Positions 22,192 to 30,524 of a stretch of DNA of 30,779 nucleotides are shown here, one piece after another. The stretch is taken from contig JBAVEL010000169.1 in the NCBI GenBank assembly GCA_049587715.1, forward strand, positions 1 to 30,779, read 5' to 3'. This DNA is from JBAVEL01 sp049587715. Lineage in GTDB: Bacteria; Bacteroidota; Ignavibacteria; UBA10030; UBA6906. The notes below the pieces were generated by a model, which was not told the origin of the DNA, made no database searches, and saw only the letters and a list, made by a program, of their open reading frames with translations. Numbering within the stretch: the first letter of the stretch is position 1; each line of letters starts with the position of its first letter. Position numbers and translations under genes: made by a program.

Positions 22192-22215
22192 CGTGAACGG
22201 AATGAACCGATCCTC

Positions 22216-22893
22216 ATGCACATGAAGCGGGTACGCCTCCATCCGGGCGGCAATGAGATGGCCCCGGGGAAGATCCTCTGCCTCGGCAGGAACTATCCTG
22301 AGCATGCCAGGGAAATGAACGCCCCCGTCCCCGAGGAGCCCGTTGTGTTCCTGAAGCCCTCCTCCGCCCTCCTTCCAGGGGGCGGCAGGGTTGTCTTTCC
22401 GCCCTTTTCCCGGGAGATGCATCACGAGGTGGAGATGGTCCTCCTTCTGGGGTCCGAAGCCAGAAACATCGCGCTCCAGGACGCGCCCCGCTGCATCGCG
22501 GGCTACGGGGTGGGCCTGGACATGACGCTCCGGGACATCCAGGCCGAAGCCAAGCGGAAGGGGCTCCCCTGGACCGTGGCAAAGGGGTTCGACACCTCGG
22601 CCCCCGTCTCCGACTTTCTGCGGAGCGAACTGGTGGAGGACCCCGCAGGACTCCGCCTGTCGCTGGAGGTGAACGGTGTCCTCCGCCAGGAAGCCTCGGC
22701 GGAGGAGATGATCTTCCCCCCCTGTGAGGTGCTTGTCTGGCTCTCCCGCATTTTCACTCTCGAGCCGGGAGACCTGGTGTTTCTGGGGACCCCTGCGGGC
22801 GTCGGCCCGGTGCGGCCGGGAGACCGCCTGCGCGCCCGCCTCCAGGGCGTCGCCGAGCTCTCCGTGGAAATCGTATCGCCGGAGCCCTCGTGA
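22216..22893 (+). CDS. Fumarylacetoacetate hydrolase (FAH) family protein
   Basis: A 225-residue single-domain FAH-fold enzyme, with a divalent metal centre, that cleaves or decarboxylates small diketo or oxo acids. Homology starts at ILCLGRNYPEHAREM. Metal ligands fit the H-x-x-E-x-E pattern in MHHEVEMVLLLG together with the Asp in GYGVGLDMTLRDIQ; the end reads FLGTPAGVGPVRPGDRL. Relatives act as fumarylpyruvate or oxaloacetate hydrolases; the substrate here is open. Start codons at 22216 and 22222 fit the common KRVRLHPGG N-terminus; one at 22258 is possible. Its stop overlaps the ParA-like start as GTGA at 22890-22893, so it heads a coupled operon with ParA and M23 genes, an unexpected partnership. 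Confidence 0.9.
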   Translation: MHMKRVRLHPGGNEMAPGKILCLGRNYPEHAREMNAPVPEEPVVFLKPSSALLPGGGRVVFPPFSREMHHEVEMVLLLGSEARNIALQDAPRCIAGYGVGLDMTLRDIQAEAKRKGLPWTVAKGFDTSAPVSDFLRSELVEDPAGLRLSLEVNGVLRQEASAEEMIFPPCEVLVWLSRIFTLEPGDLVFLGTPAGVGPVRPGDRLRARLQGVAELSVEIVSPEPS

Positions 22894-23717
22894 CCCGCAC
22901 GATCGCCGTGGCCCTTCCCAAGGGAGGTGTCGGAAAGACCACAACGGCCGTGAACCTGGCGGCCAGTCTGGCGGTGGCCGAGAAGCGCACCCTGCTCGTG
23001 GATCTGGACGCGCTGGGCGCGGCCGGGCTCTCCTTCGGGTTCACCGAAGCCAACACCCGCGCGGGCATCTTCGATGTCTTCAACTTCACCGCCTCCATGG
23101 AGAGGGCCGTCCACAGGACGGAGCTGGAATACCTGGATGTGGTCCCCTCCAACGTCCACACCCTTCAGGCCGAGGAGCGCCTGGCGCGGCTGGCCGATAA
23201 CCGCTCCATGCTGAAGAACGCCCTGCGGGGATGGAGCGCGCGGTACGACTTCATCATCCTGGATTGCCCCCCCTACCTGCGCGGCATGACGGCCAATGCC
23301 CTCACCGCAGCGCACGGCGTTCTCGTGACCGTCCGCTCGGGCCACTTCTCCCTGGATGCGGTGGACAAACTCTTCTCCTTCATGGAGCGGATCCGGGAGG
23401 CGGCCAACAGGAGTCTGGAGGTGGAGGGGATCCTGCTCACCATGCATGAGCCCCGCACCAGGGTCACCGACATCACACTCCGGGAGCTCCGGGCGCGGTA
23501 CGGCGGCCACCTCTTCGGAGGGACGATCCCGAGGAATACGCTCCTGGCCGAGGCCAGCTTCTACGGAAAGCCCGCCGTTCTTTTTGACGCCCGCTCCCGC
23601 GGATCGGCCGCCTATCTGGCCGTGGCCCGGGAGATTCTCCTCAGGGAAGAACGCCGCCGGAGCGGGCGCGAGCACCCTCCATCGCTCCTTCGTTCAGGGG
23701 AGTCCCGCACGACGTGA
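22890..23717 (+). CDS. ParA/MinD-like P-loop ATPase
   Basis: A 275-residue deviant Walker A ATPase of the ParA/Soj type. The P-loop PKGGVGKTTTAVNLAASLAV (KGGVGKTT at 11-18), switch-type LLVDLDALGAAGLSFG and Walker B YDFIILDCPPYLRGMTANAL are clear. The GTG start at 22890 overlaps the FAH stop and the stop overlaps the M23 start (GTGA at 23714-23717), so three genes are coupled. No ParB gene and no obvious parS site occur in the window, so chromosome segregation is not implied. ParA-like ATPases also position polar and cell-envelope complexes. Coupling to a secreted M23 peptidase suggests an envelope role, but that is inference. Confidence 0.9.
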   Translation: MTRTIAVALPKGGVGKTTTAVNLAASLAVAEKRTLLVDLDALGAAGLSFGFTEANTRAGIFDVFNFTASMERAVHRTELEYLDVVPSNVHTLQAEERLARLADNRSMLKNALRGWSARYDFIILDCPPYLRGMTANALTAAHGVLVTVRSGHFSLDAVDKLFSFMERIREAANRSLEVEGILLTMHEPRTRVTDITLRELRARYGGHLFGGTIPRNTLLAEASFYGKPAVLFDARSRGSAAYLAVAREILLREERRRSGREHPPSLLRSGESRTT

Positions 23718-25966
23718 ACCGCCCCGGGGGGAGGAGAGGCATCCGGAGTGCATCCCGCGCGGCAATTCTCGCGCTGGCATCGGGGCTTCTCCCGGCCGCC
23801 ATTGCAACGCAAGGCGGATCTCCCGCCGGGCCCGGAGCGCCCCGGGAGCCCGCATGGGGGGACTACGCCTGGCCCACGGACGCAGGCCGGAAGCTCACCT
23901 CCACCTTTGCCGAGTTCCGCCGCACCCACTTCCACGGAGGGGTGGACATCGGAACCGGGAGCTCCACGGGATTCCGGGTCTTCGCCATGCAGGAGGGTTA
24001 CGTGGAGCGCATCCGCGTCTCCCCCGTCGGATACGGCAAGATGCTCTACCTGAGGCATCCCGACGGGTTCACCACCACCTACGCCCACCTGGAGAGGTTC
24101 GCCCCCGGTCTGGAAGAACGGGTGCGCCGCGAGCAGCGCCTCCGGGAGCGGTATCCCGTGGAGATACTCTGCGACAGCACCGAGTTCCCCGTGGGGAGGG
24201 GGGACCTCGTCGCCTTCACCGGGGAGACCGGCGTGGGCACCCCTCATCTCCATTTCGAGCTCCGGGACGGAAGCCTGGATTTCGTGAACCCGCTCCTCTG
24301 CCCCGCCCTGCGTATGGAAGACACAATCCCCCCAGAACCGCGGCGGCTCAGTTTCACTCCGCTCGATGTGCACTCCCGCGTGGACGGCTCGGGCTCTCCC
24401 GCCGTGCGGCGCCTCCGCCCGTCGGGGAGGGGCCGGTACAGCCCCCGGGAAAGGGTGCGGGTCACGGGAAACGTCGGGATCGGGATTGAAGCCCGGGACC
24501 TATCCAACGGATCCCACTTCCGGCACGGGGTGTACCGTCACGACCTTTTTCTGGATGATTCCCTCCTTGTGGCCGTGCGCCTGGACAGGGCACCGAATAC
24601 CCTGGCCCAGCAGATCGGGCTCTACTACGACTGGGACCTCCTGGAGCAGGGAGCCGGGCGACTGGAGCGGCTTTATGTGGAGACCCCCGCAGCTCTCTCT
24701 CTCCACACCCCGCGCGGGGAGGGCTCCGGCATCCTCCGCACAGACATCCTCCCTCCCGGACCGCACGAGCTCCGGATCGTCACATCGGACTTCTCGGGCA
24801 ACACATCGGAGGTTCTCTGCACACTGATCATCCTCTCCCGGCCCCGGATTTCCATGGTCGCGGGGGGAGGGGAACACCGGGTCGTGCTCGAAGAGGGAAG
24901 GCCTCCCCTCCGGATCCACACTTCCGCCTGGATTCCGGGGCCCGGGTGGCGGGATCTCCCTTCCCTCTCCATGACGGGGAGCCACCTGGAACTGCCTCCC
25001 CCGCCCCCGCAAGCCGCGATCCTGCGGGTGATCGCCCGCGCAGAGGACGGGGGGGTTTCCCCCCCTTTGGTGCGCCTCCTGGGCGATCCCGGGGAGAAGG
25101 GCCGCTCTCTGGCGCTCACCGGAAGGGTGCGCGGCGCCAGGGTGGAGATCCGGGCGGCCGCCTCGGGTGTGTGTACCTCCCGGCCCGAGATTGAGATTCT
25201 GGAACCCGGCTCCCGGCGCGTCCTGGAGCTTGCGGCCGAGCCGGAAGGGAGCTTCGCAGGGAGCTTCACCCCCACGCGCAGCCCCGGGCTCCGCCGGATT
25301 GTCTGCCGCGCCCACGTCAACGGACACCCCGCCACCGCATCCCTCTCGCTCGACATTCATCCCGTGGCTCCCGGGGATTCGGGGACACTGGTCCTGGACG
25401 GGGGCCGACTCCGGCTCGCCTACGGACCTGCATCCGTCTGGAGCACCCTCCTTCTGGAGGTGGCGCGTTCGGAGGAAGACGGCAACATCGTCTACCGCCT
25501 GGAGCCGCGCAACACCGTGCTGAGGGAGGGCTTCCGGGCCGAGCTGGAGACGGAACCCCGGAGGGGGGAGGGGCTCTACTTCCAGGGCTTCGGAAGGCGG
25601 AGCGTGCTTCTGTCCAACCCCGGATCGGGGGTCCTCGCGGGCCGCATCGCGGCCACTCTCGGGGAGCTTTCCCTCCGGACCGATACGCATCCTCCCGAGG
25701 TGGGCCGCATCCGGATCCGTCCGCGCGGGTCCGCCCGGCCCGCGGTCTCCTTCGGACTTCGGGACGCCCTCTCGGGCGTTGATTATGAGGCCTTCAGAAT
25801 GTACATTGACGGGGCTTCCGTGATACCGGAGATCGACGGCGAACATCGCCGGGTCACGTACCAGGTCCCGCACCCGCTCGCACGGGGTCCCCACCGCCTC
25901 CTCGTCCGGGCGGCGGACCTCCAGGGCAACACCCGCGAGCTGGAACACCGCTTCACGGTCCGCTGA
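23714..25966 (+). CDS. Large secreted M23 (LytM) family peptidase
   Basis: A 750-residue predicted exported protein, starting with GTG at 23714. A signal-like segment (AAILALASGLLPAAIA) occurs at about residues 16-31. The M23 domain begins near residue 48 with WPTDAGRKLTSTFAEFRRTH and has the zinc ligands in HFHGGVDIG (His74, Asp78) and the HLH motif (His178, His180); TTYAHLERF is the conserved strand between. M23 enzymes cleave peptidoglycan crosslinks. The C-terminal 550 residues are beta-rich (GPHELRIVTSDFSGNTSEV and similar ends repeat, including GPHRLLVRAADLQGNTRELE), as in long M23 proteins of FCB-type bacteria, and may bind wall or partner proteins. It is coupled to the ParA-like gene. 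A hairpin at 25955-25978 spans its stop codon. Confidence 0.87.
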   Translation: MNRPGGRRGIRSASRAAILALASGLLPAAIATQGGSPAGPGAPREPAWGDYAWPTDAGRKLTSTFAEFRRTHFHGGVDIGTGSSTGFRVFAMQEGYVERIRVSPVGYGKMLYLRHPDGFTTTYAHLERFAPGLEERVRREQRLRERYPVEILCDSTEFPVGRGDLVAFTGETGVGTPHLHFELRDGSLDFVNPLLCPALRMEDTIPPEPRRLSFTPLDVHSRVDGSGSPAVRRLRPSGRGRYSPRERVRVTGNVGIGIEARDLSNGSHFRHGVYRHDLFLDDSLLVAVRLDRAPNTLAQQIGLYYDWDLLEQGAGRLERLYVETPAALSLHTPRGEGSGILRTDILPPGPHELRIVTSDFSGNTSEVLCTLIILSRPRISMVAGGGEHRVVLEEGRPPLRIHTSAWIPGPGWRDLPSLSMTGSHLELPPPPPQAAILRVIARAEDGGVSPPLVRLLGDPGEKGRSLALTGRVRGARVEIRAAASGVCTSRPEIEILEPGSRRVLELAAEPEGSFAGSFTPTRSPGLRRIVCRAHVNGHPATASLSLDIHPVAPGDSGTLVLDGGRLRLAYGPASVWSTLLLEVARSEEDGNIVYRLEPRNTVLREGFRAELETEPRRGEGLYFQGFGRRSVLLSNPGSGVLAGRIAATLGELSLRTDTHPPEVGRIRIRPRGSARPAVSFGLRDALSGVDYEAFRMYIDGASVIPEIDGEHRRVTYQVPHPLARGPHRLLVRAADLQGNTRELEHRFTVR

Positions 25967-25978
25967 GAGCCGGACCGT
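25955..25978 (+). terminator. Hairpin spanning the M23 stop codon
   Basis: ACGGTCCG (25955-25962) and CGGACCGT (25971-25978) form a perfect 8-bp stem around an 8-nt loop containing the TGA stop (25964-25966). No U-tract follows. It could mark the operon end or hold the 3' end of the message before valS. Confidence 0.45.
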
Positions 25979-26027
25979 CCCCCGCACCGGGAGCCGTCAC
26001 AGGTGCCTCGCAGAAAGGGAATCCTCC

Positions 26028-28769
26028 GTGCCTGACAAGGATGCCGCGCTGGCCAAAGTCTATGCCCCCGCCGAGGTGGAAGCCGGGTGGTACGCCTTCT
26101 GGGAGAAGCAGCGCCTGTTCCACGCCGAGCCGGACCCATCCCGGAAGCCCTTCACCATTGTGATCCCCCCCCCCAACATCACGGGCGTGCTCCACATGGG
26201 GCACATCCTGAACAACACCCTTCAGGATGTCTATATCCGGTACAAGCGCATGACGGGCCACGCCGCCTGCTGGATTCCCGGCACCGACCATGCGGGCATC
26301 GCCACCCAGAACGTGGTGGAGAAGGCCCTCCGGAAGGAGGGCCTCACCCGGCATGATCTGGGGAGGGAGAAGTTCCTGGAGAAGGTGTGGGAGTGGCGGA
26401 AGGAGTACGGGGGCGTCATCATCCGCCAGCTCCGCACCCTCGGGGCCGCCTGCGACTGGGACCGGGAGAAGTTCACCATGGACGAGACCCTCTCGGCGGC
26501 CGTGCGGGAGGTGTTCGTCCGTCTCTACGAGGAGGGGCTCATCTACCGGGGAATGTACATCGTCAACTGGTGTCCCAAGGATCACACGGCCATCAGCGAT
26601 GATGAGGTGGAGTACGTGGAGCAGCAGGGGTCCCTCTATTACATACGGTACCCGGCGGAGGGAGGGGGGGGCCTTCCCCCCGCCGTCGTGGCCACCACCA
26701 GGCCCGAGACCATGCTGGGGGACACCGCCGTGGCGGTGCACCCGGAAGACGAACGCTACCGTGCCCTCGTGGGGAAGTCCCTCCGCCTTCCACTCGCCGG
26801 ACGCTCCATCCCTGTCGTGGCCGATTCCTTCGTGGACCCCGCCTTCGGGACCGGCATGGTGAAGGTGACTCCCGCCCACGACCCCAACGACTATCTGATC
26901 GGTCAGAGGCACCGCCTTCCGCAGCTGACCATCCTGGACGCCTCCGCACGCACCAACGAGAACGTCCCCGAGCGGTACCGGAACCTGGACCGCCTGGAGG
27001 CACGCGCGCGGGTGCTGGAGGATCTGGAGCGGGAGGGCCTGCTGGAGAAGACCGAACCCCACCTCCACAGCGTGGGCCGCTGCTACCGGTGCGATACCGT
27101 GATCGAGCCCGCGCTTTCCGACCAGTGGTTCGTGCGCATGCAGCCCCTGGCGGAGCCCGCCCGGAGGGCGGTGGCCGAAGGGCACGTCCGGTTCCATCCC
27201 GAGCGGTGGAGCCGCGTCTACAACCACTGGATGGAGAACCTGCGGGACTGGTGCATCTCCCGGCAGCTCTGGTGGGGTCACCGGATACCGGTCTGGTACT
27301 GCGACAACACCGCCGCCCCCGGGGGCCCCTGCCCGGGGCCCATCGTGGCCCGGATGGCGCCTGCATCCTGCCCCCGCTGCGGCGCGACGCGGCTCCGCCA
27401 AGATGAAGACGTCCTGGATACCTGGTTCTCCTCCTGGCTCTGGCCCTTCTCGGTGCACGACTGGCCCGCCCACCGGGAGCGGGGGAAGGCCGCGGATCTG
27501 GGGTACTTCTACCCGACGGACCTGCTCGTGACCGGTCCCGACATCATCTTCTTCTGGGTGGCCCGGATGATCATGGCCTCCCTGAAGTTCGCTCCCGGCT
27601 TCACACACAGCGACCGCATCGGCGACAACGTTCCGTTCCGGGACGTGTACATGACGAGCATCGTGAGGGACGAAAAGGGGAGGAAAATGTCCAAGTCCCT
27701 CGGGAACTCCCCCGAGCCCATGGACCTGATTGCCGAGTACGGGGCGGATGCGGTGAGGTTCACCATCCTCTATCTCGCCCCCCTGGGGCAGGACATCCAC
27801 TACGCCCGGGAGAAGAACGAGCTGGGCCGAAATTTCGCCAACAAGATCTGGAATGCGGGGCGATTCCTGCTCATGAACCGCACCGGAACGGGGGAGGAAC
27901 CCCCGCACACGGGCTTCAACCTGGCGCACAGGGACCTGGCCGACCGGTGGATTCTCTCCCGCTTCCACTCCACCCATGCGGAGGTCACCGCCGCCTTCAA
28001 CGCCTTCGAGATCAACCGGGTCTCCCGGACCGTGTACGGGTTCTTCTGGCACGACTACTGCGACTGGTACCTGGAGATGATCAAGTCGCGGCTCTACGGC
28101 GCGGAGCCCCTGGAGGCGAAGAGGGCCGTGATGACGCGGGCCCTCGACATCTACGATGCCGCCCTGCGCCTCCTGCATCCCCTCATGCCGTTCGTGACCG
28201 AGGAACTCTGGCAGCACATACGCCCCCGCCCGGAGGGGGACTCCATCCTGGGATCCCGGCTGGAGGAGCCGGATCCCTCCCTTTCGGATCCCGCCGTGGA
28301 GGCGGAGATGGGCTTTGTCCAGGGAGTCATTGAGAGCGTGCGGGCCGTCCGGGGGGAGATGGGGATCCACCCTTCGGCGGAGCTGAAGCTCCGGATGGCG
28401 ATATCCGGCGGCCGCTCCGAGGAGAGCATCCTCCGGTATGCGGGATACCTGGAGCGTCTGGCGCGGGTGCGCGATGTGGGCTTCCTCCGCACGGGAGATC
28501 CGCCCCGGCCCGCCGCCACCGCCGTTGTGGAGGGGGAGGAGCTGTTCATCCCCCTCGAGGGCTTGATTGATACGGCGAAGGAACGCGCCCGTCTGGAGAA
28601 GGAGCTCCGGCGCCTGACGGGCATTCTGGACGGGGTAAAGACAAAGCTGGCAAGCGACGGGTTTGTCTCCCGCGCCCCCGCGGAGGTGGTGGCACGGGAG
28701 CGGGAGAAGCTGGCCGGCCTGGAGACGCACCGGGAGAAGGTGGAGCGGAACCTGGCCGCCCTTCTCTGA
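26028..28769 (+). CDS. valS: Valyl-tRNA synthetase
   Basis: Charges tRNA-Val; class I, cytosolic. The 913-residue length is typical. Signature HMGH (56-59) in PPPNITGVLHMGHILN and KMSKS (553-557) in GRKMSKSLGNSPEP are both intact; WCPKDHTAISDDEVEY and GRCYRCDTVIEPALSDQWFV mark the catalytic and zinc-like regions, and TTRPETMLGDTAVAVHPEDE marks the editing domain. The C-terminal arm is a basic coiled coil (ERARLEKELRRLTGILDGV and onward), as in other ValRS. The start is GTG at 26028, with AAGGGA 8 nt upstream. It lies 61 bp after the M23 gene; purE follows on its own promoter. Confidence 0.98.
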   Translation: MPDKDAALAKVYAPAEVEAGWYAFWEKQRLFHAEPDPSRKPFTIVIPPPNITGVLHMGHILNNTLQDVYIRYKRMTGHAACWIPGTDHAGIATQNVVEKALRKEGLTRHDLGREKFLEKVWEWRKEYGGVIIRQLRTLGAACDWDREKFTMDETLSAAVREVFVRLYEEGLIYRGMYIVNWCPKDHTAISDDEVEYVEQQGSLYYIRYPAEGGGGLPPAVVATTRPETMLGDTAVAVHPEDERYRALVGKSLRLPLAGRSIPVVADSFVDPAFGTGMVKVTPAHDPNDYLIGQRHRLPQLTILDASARTNENVPERYRNLDRLEARARVLEDLEREGLLEKTEPHLHSVGRCYRCDTVIEPALSDQWFVRMQPLAEPARRAVAEGHVRFHPERWSRVYNHWMENLRDWCISRQLWWGHRIPVWYCDNTAAPGGPCPGPIVARMAPASCPRCGATRLRQDEDVLDTWFSSWLWPFSVHDWPAHRERGKAADLGYFYPTDLLVTGPDIIFFWVARMIMASLKFAPGFTHSDRIGDNVPFRDVYMTSIVRDEKGRKMSKSLGNSPEPMDLIAEYGADAVRFTILYLAPLGQDIHYAREKNELGRNFANKIWNAGRFLLMNRTGTGEEPPHTGFNLAHRDLADRWILSRFHSTHAEVTAAFNAFEINRVSRTVYGFFWHDYCDWYLEMIKSRLYGAEPLEAKRAVMTRALDIYDAALRLLHPLMPFVTEELWQHIRPRPEGDSILGSRLEEPDPSLSDPAVEAEMGFVQGVIESVRAVRGEMGIHPSAELKLRMAISGGRSEESILRYAGYLERLARVRDVGFLRTGDPPRPAATAVVEGEELFIPLEGLIDTAKERARLEKELRRLTGILDGVKTKLASDGFVSRAPAEVVAREREKLAGLETHREKVERNLAALL

Positions 28770-28789
28770 GGCACCTCCCCCGCCCCGGC

Positions 28790-28818
28790 TTGAGAATACG
28801 GGGCCGTTCTCCTATCTT
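28790..28818 (+). promoter_or_regulatory. Promoter of purE (TTGAGA-17-TATCTT)
   Basis: TTGAGA (28790-28795) and TATCTT (28813-28818) are 17 bp apart in the short valS-purE gap, so purEK can be transcribed independently of valS. Expected start near 28825, with the purE ATG at 28846. Confidence 0.7.
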
Positions 28819-28845
28819 TCCCGCATCCATCCAGGGGGACATTCT

Positions 28846-29352
28846 ATGAAGAAACCGCACGGGCGCGGCCGCCCTCCCGCCGTGGTGGGCATCATCATGG
28901 GAAGCACTTCGGACGTCCCGGCGATGCAGCCGGCGCGGGACATCCTGGAAGAGTTCGGCATCGGGTGCGAGTTCCGCGTCGTCTCCGCACACAGGACCCC
29001 CACCCTCATGTTCCGGTATGCCGGCACGGCGGCACGGCGGGGCCTGCGCGTGATCATCGCGGGGGCGGGGGGAGCCGCCCATCTCCCCGGCATGGTGGCC
29101 TCCCGCACCTCCCTCCCCGTGATCGGGGTGCCCATCAAGACCCGCACGATGGACGGATTGGACTCGCTGCTCTCCATCGCGCAGATGCCCCCGGGGATTC
29201 CGGTGGCGGCCATGGCCGTCAACGGCGCCGCCAATGCCGGCCTGCTGGCGGTCCGGATTCTCTCAGTACGCAACCCCGCCCTGGGGCGCCGCATGGACGC
29301 CTACCGGGACCGGATGCGGCGGAAGGTCCTGGCCGCGCGCATCGAGGCCTGA
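28846..29352 (+). CDS. purE: N5-carboxyaminoimidazole ribonucleotide mutase
   Basis: Moves the carboxyl group of N5-CAIR to C4, giving CAIR in purine synthesis (class I PurE); cytosolic octamer in relatives. The 168-residue frame shows VGIIMGSTSDVPAM, VVSAHRTPTLMFRYA, VIIAGAGGAAHLPGMVAS, PVIGVPIKTRTMDGLDSLLS and AVNGAANAGLLAVRIL, all expected of the family. The SAHRTP motif with its His is intact. The ATG at 28846 follows AGGGGG by about 8 nt; the frame is open upstream inside valS, but that part is not coding. purK begins 2 bp after the stop, so the two steps are coupled. Confidence 0.97.
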   Translation: MKKPHGRGRPPAVVGIIMGSTSDVPAMQPARDILEEFGIGCEFRVVSAHRTPTLMFRYAGTAARRGLRVIIAGAGGAAHLPGMVASRTSLPVIGVPIKTRTMDGLDSLLSIAQMPPGIPVAAMAVNGAANAGLLAVRILSVRNPALGRRMDAYRDRMRRKVLAARIEA

Positions 29353-29354
29353 GT

Positions 29355-30524
29355 GTGAGCCCTCCCGGCATGCACGAGGCCCTGAAGGCCGAGCCCCTTC
29401 TCCCCCCCGCCTGCATCGGCGTCATCGGAGGGGGCCAGTTGGGCATGATGCTGGTGCGCGAGGCCCGCAGGATGGGGTACGAGACCATTGTCTGGGATCC
29501 CGACCCCCGGTGCCCCGCCGCGCGAGTCTCGGGCACCGCCATCGCCGCCCCCTTTGACGACGCCACCGCCGCGGACCGCATGGCGGAAGGCGCCGATGTC
29601 ATCACCTACGAATTCGAGAATGTGGACCCGCAGATGGTGGAGCGACTGGAGGGGCGGAAACCCCTCCTCCCGGGGTCGGCCATCCTGCGCACCGCACGGC
29701 ACCGCCTGCGGGAAAAGGAGGAGCTGCGCGCGAGGGGATTCCCCACCGTCCGCTTCGCGGCCGCCCGCACCCGGAGCGAGGTCCGGGAGGCACTGCGCAC
29801 GGTGGGTCTTCCCTCCGTGGTGAAGACCGCCACCGCGGGCTACGACGGAAAGGGACAGAAGGTCCTTGAGGACGAGCCGTCCGCGGAGAGATTTCTTACC
29901 TCCCAGATCCCCCCCGGCGCGGAATACGTGGTGGAGGAGTTTGTCCGCCTCCGGACGGAGATCTCCGTGCTGGTGCTCAGGAGCCGGAACGGGGAGGTGC
30001 GGTGCTTCCCCCCGGCGGAGAACGCGCACAGGGAGAACATCCTCTACCGCTCCGTGATTCCCGCCCGCATCGGGAGCGAGCTCACCCTGCGCGCCCTGGC
30101 GATGGGGTCCGACATCATCCGGAGCTTCTCCCTTACGGGGCTTCTCTGCGTGGAGATGTTCCTCACCCATGCGGGAGACCTCCTCGTGAACGAGCTGGCC
30201 CCGCGCCCCCACAATTCCGGGCACTGGTCCCTGGACGCATCCACGATCTCCCAGTTCGAGGGCCTGGTGCGGGTCCTGTGCAACCTTCCCGTACCCGAGC
30301 CCGGAATGCTCTGCCCCTGCGGGATGCTGAACATCCTGGGGAGGCACATGGGGAAGCTGGATTTCCCCGGGCTCCTTTCAGCGGAGGGGGTGAAGCTCCA
30401 CCTGTACGGAAAACACCGCGTGGAGCCCGCCCGGAAGATGGGACATATCACCGTCACGGGCCCCTCCCCCGAGGTCGTGGAGGAACGCCTGGCCCGCATC
30501 GAGGCCATGCTGGAATCATCATGA
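29355..30524 (+). CDS. purK: N5-carboxyaminoimidazole ribonucleotide synthetase
   Basis: ATP-grasp ligase that makes N5-CAIR from AIR, ATP and bicarbonate, feeding PurE. Signatures: IGVIGGGQLGMMLVREARRM at the N-terminus, ADVITYEFENVD, VVKTATAGYDGKGQKVLEDE in the ATP-grasp domain, CFPPAENAHRENILY and NELAPRPHNSGHWSLDAS. Length 389 residues. I prefer the GTG at 29355, 2 bases after the purE stop with GAGG 7 nt upstream; an ATG at 29370 lacks a ribosome-binding site. The C-terminal part (VKLHLYGKHRVEPARKMGHI) is complete. The stop overlaps the next start as ATGA at 30521-30524, so the M28 peptidase may be read from the purEK message. Confidence 0.96.
   Translation: MSPPGMHEALKAEPLLPPACIGVIGGGQLGMMLVREARRMGYETIVWDPDPRCPAARVSGTAIAAPFDDATAADRMAEGADVITYEFENVDPQMVERLEGRKPLLPGSAILRTARHRLREKEELRARGFPTVRFAAARTRSEVREALRTVGLPSVVKTATAGYDGKGQKVLEDEPSAERFLTSQIPPGAEYVVEEFVRLRTEISVLVLRSRNGEVRCFPPAENAHRENILYRSVIPARIGSELTLRALAMGSDIIRSFSLTGLLCVEMFLTHAGDLLVNELAPRPHNSGHWSLDASTISQFEGLVRVLCNLPVPEPGMLCPCGMLNILGRHMGKLDFPGLLSAEGVKLHLYGKHRVEPARKMGHITVTGPSPEVVEERLARIEAMLESS

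Noticed and set aside
25953..28730. Very long open frame antisense to valS (minus strand)
   Set aside because: It is the mirror of valS in a GC-rich genome; the product is His-, Gly- and Pro-rich without any recognisable domain, whereas valS has both HMGH and KMSKS.
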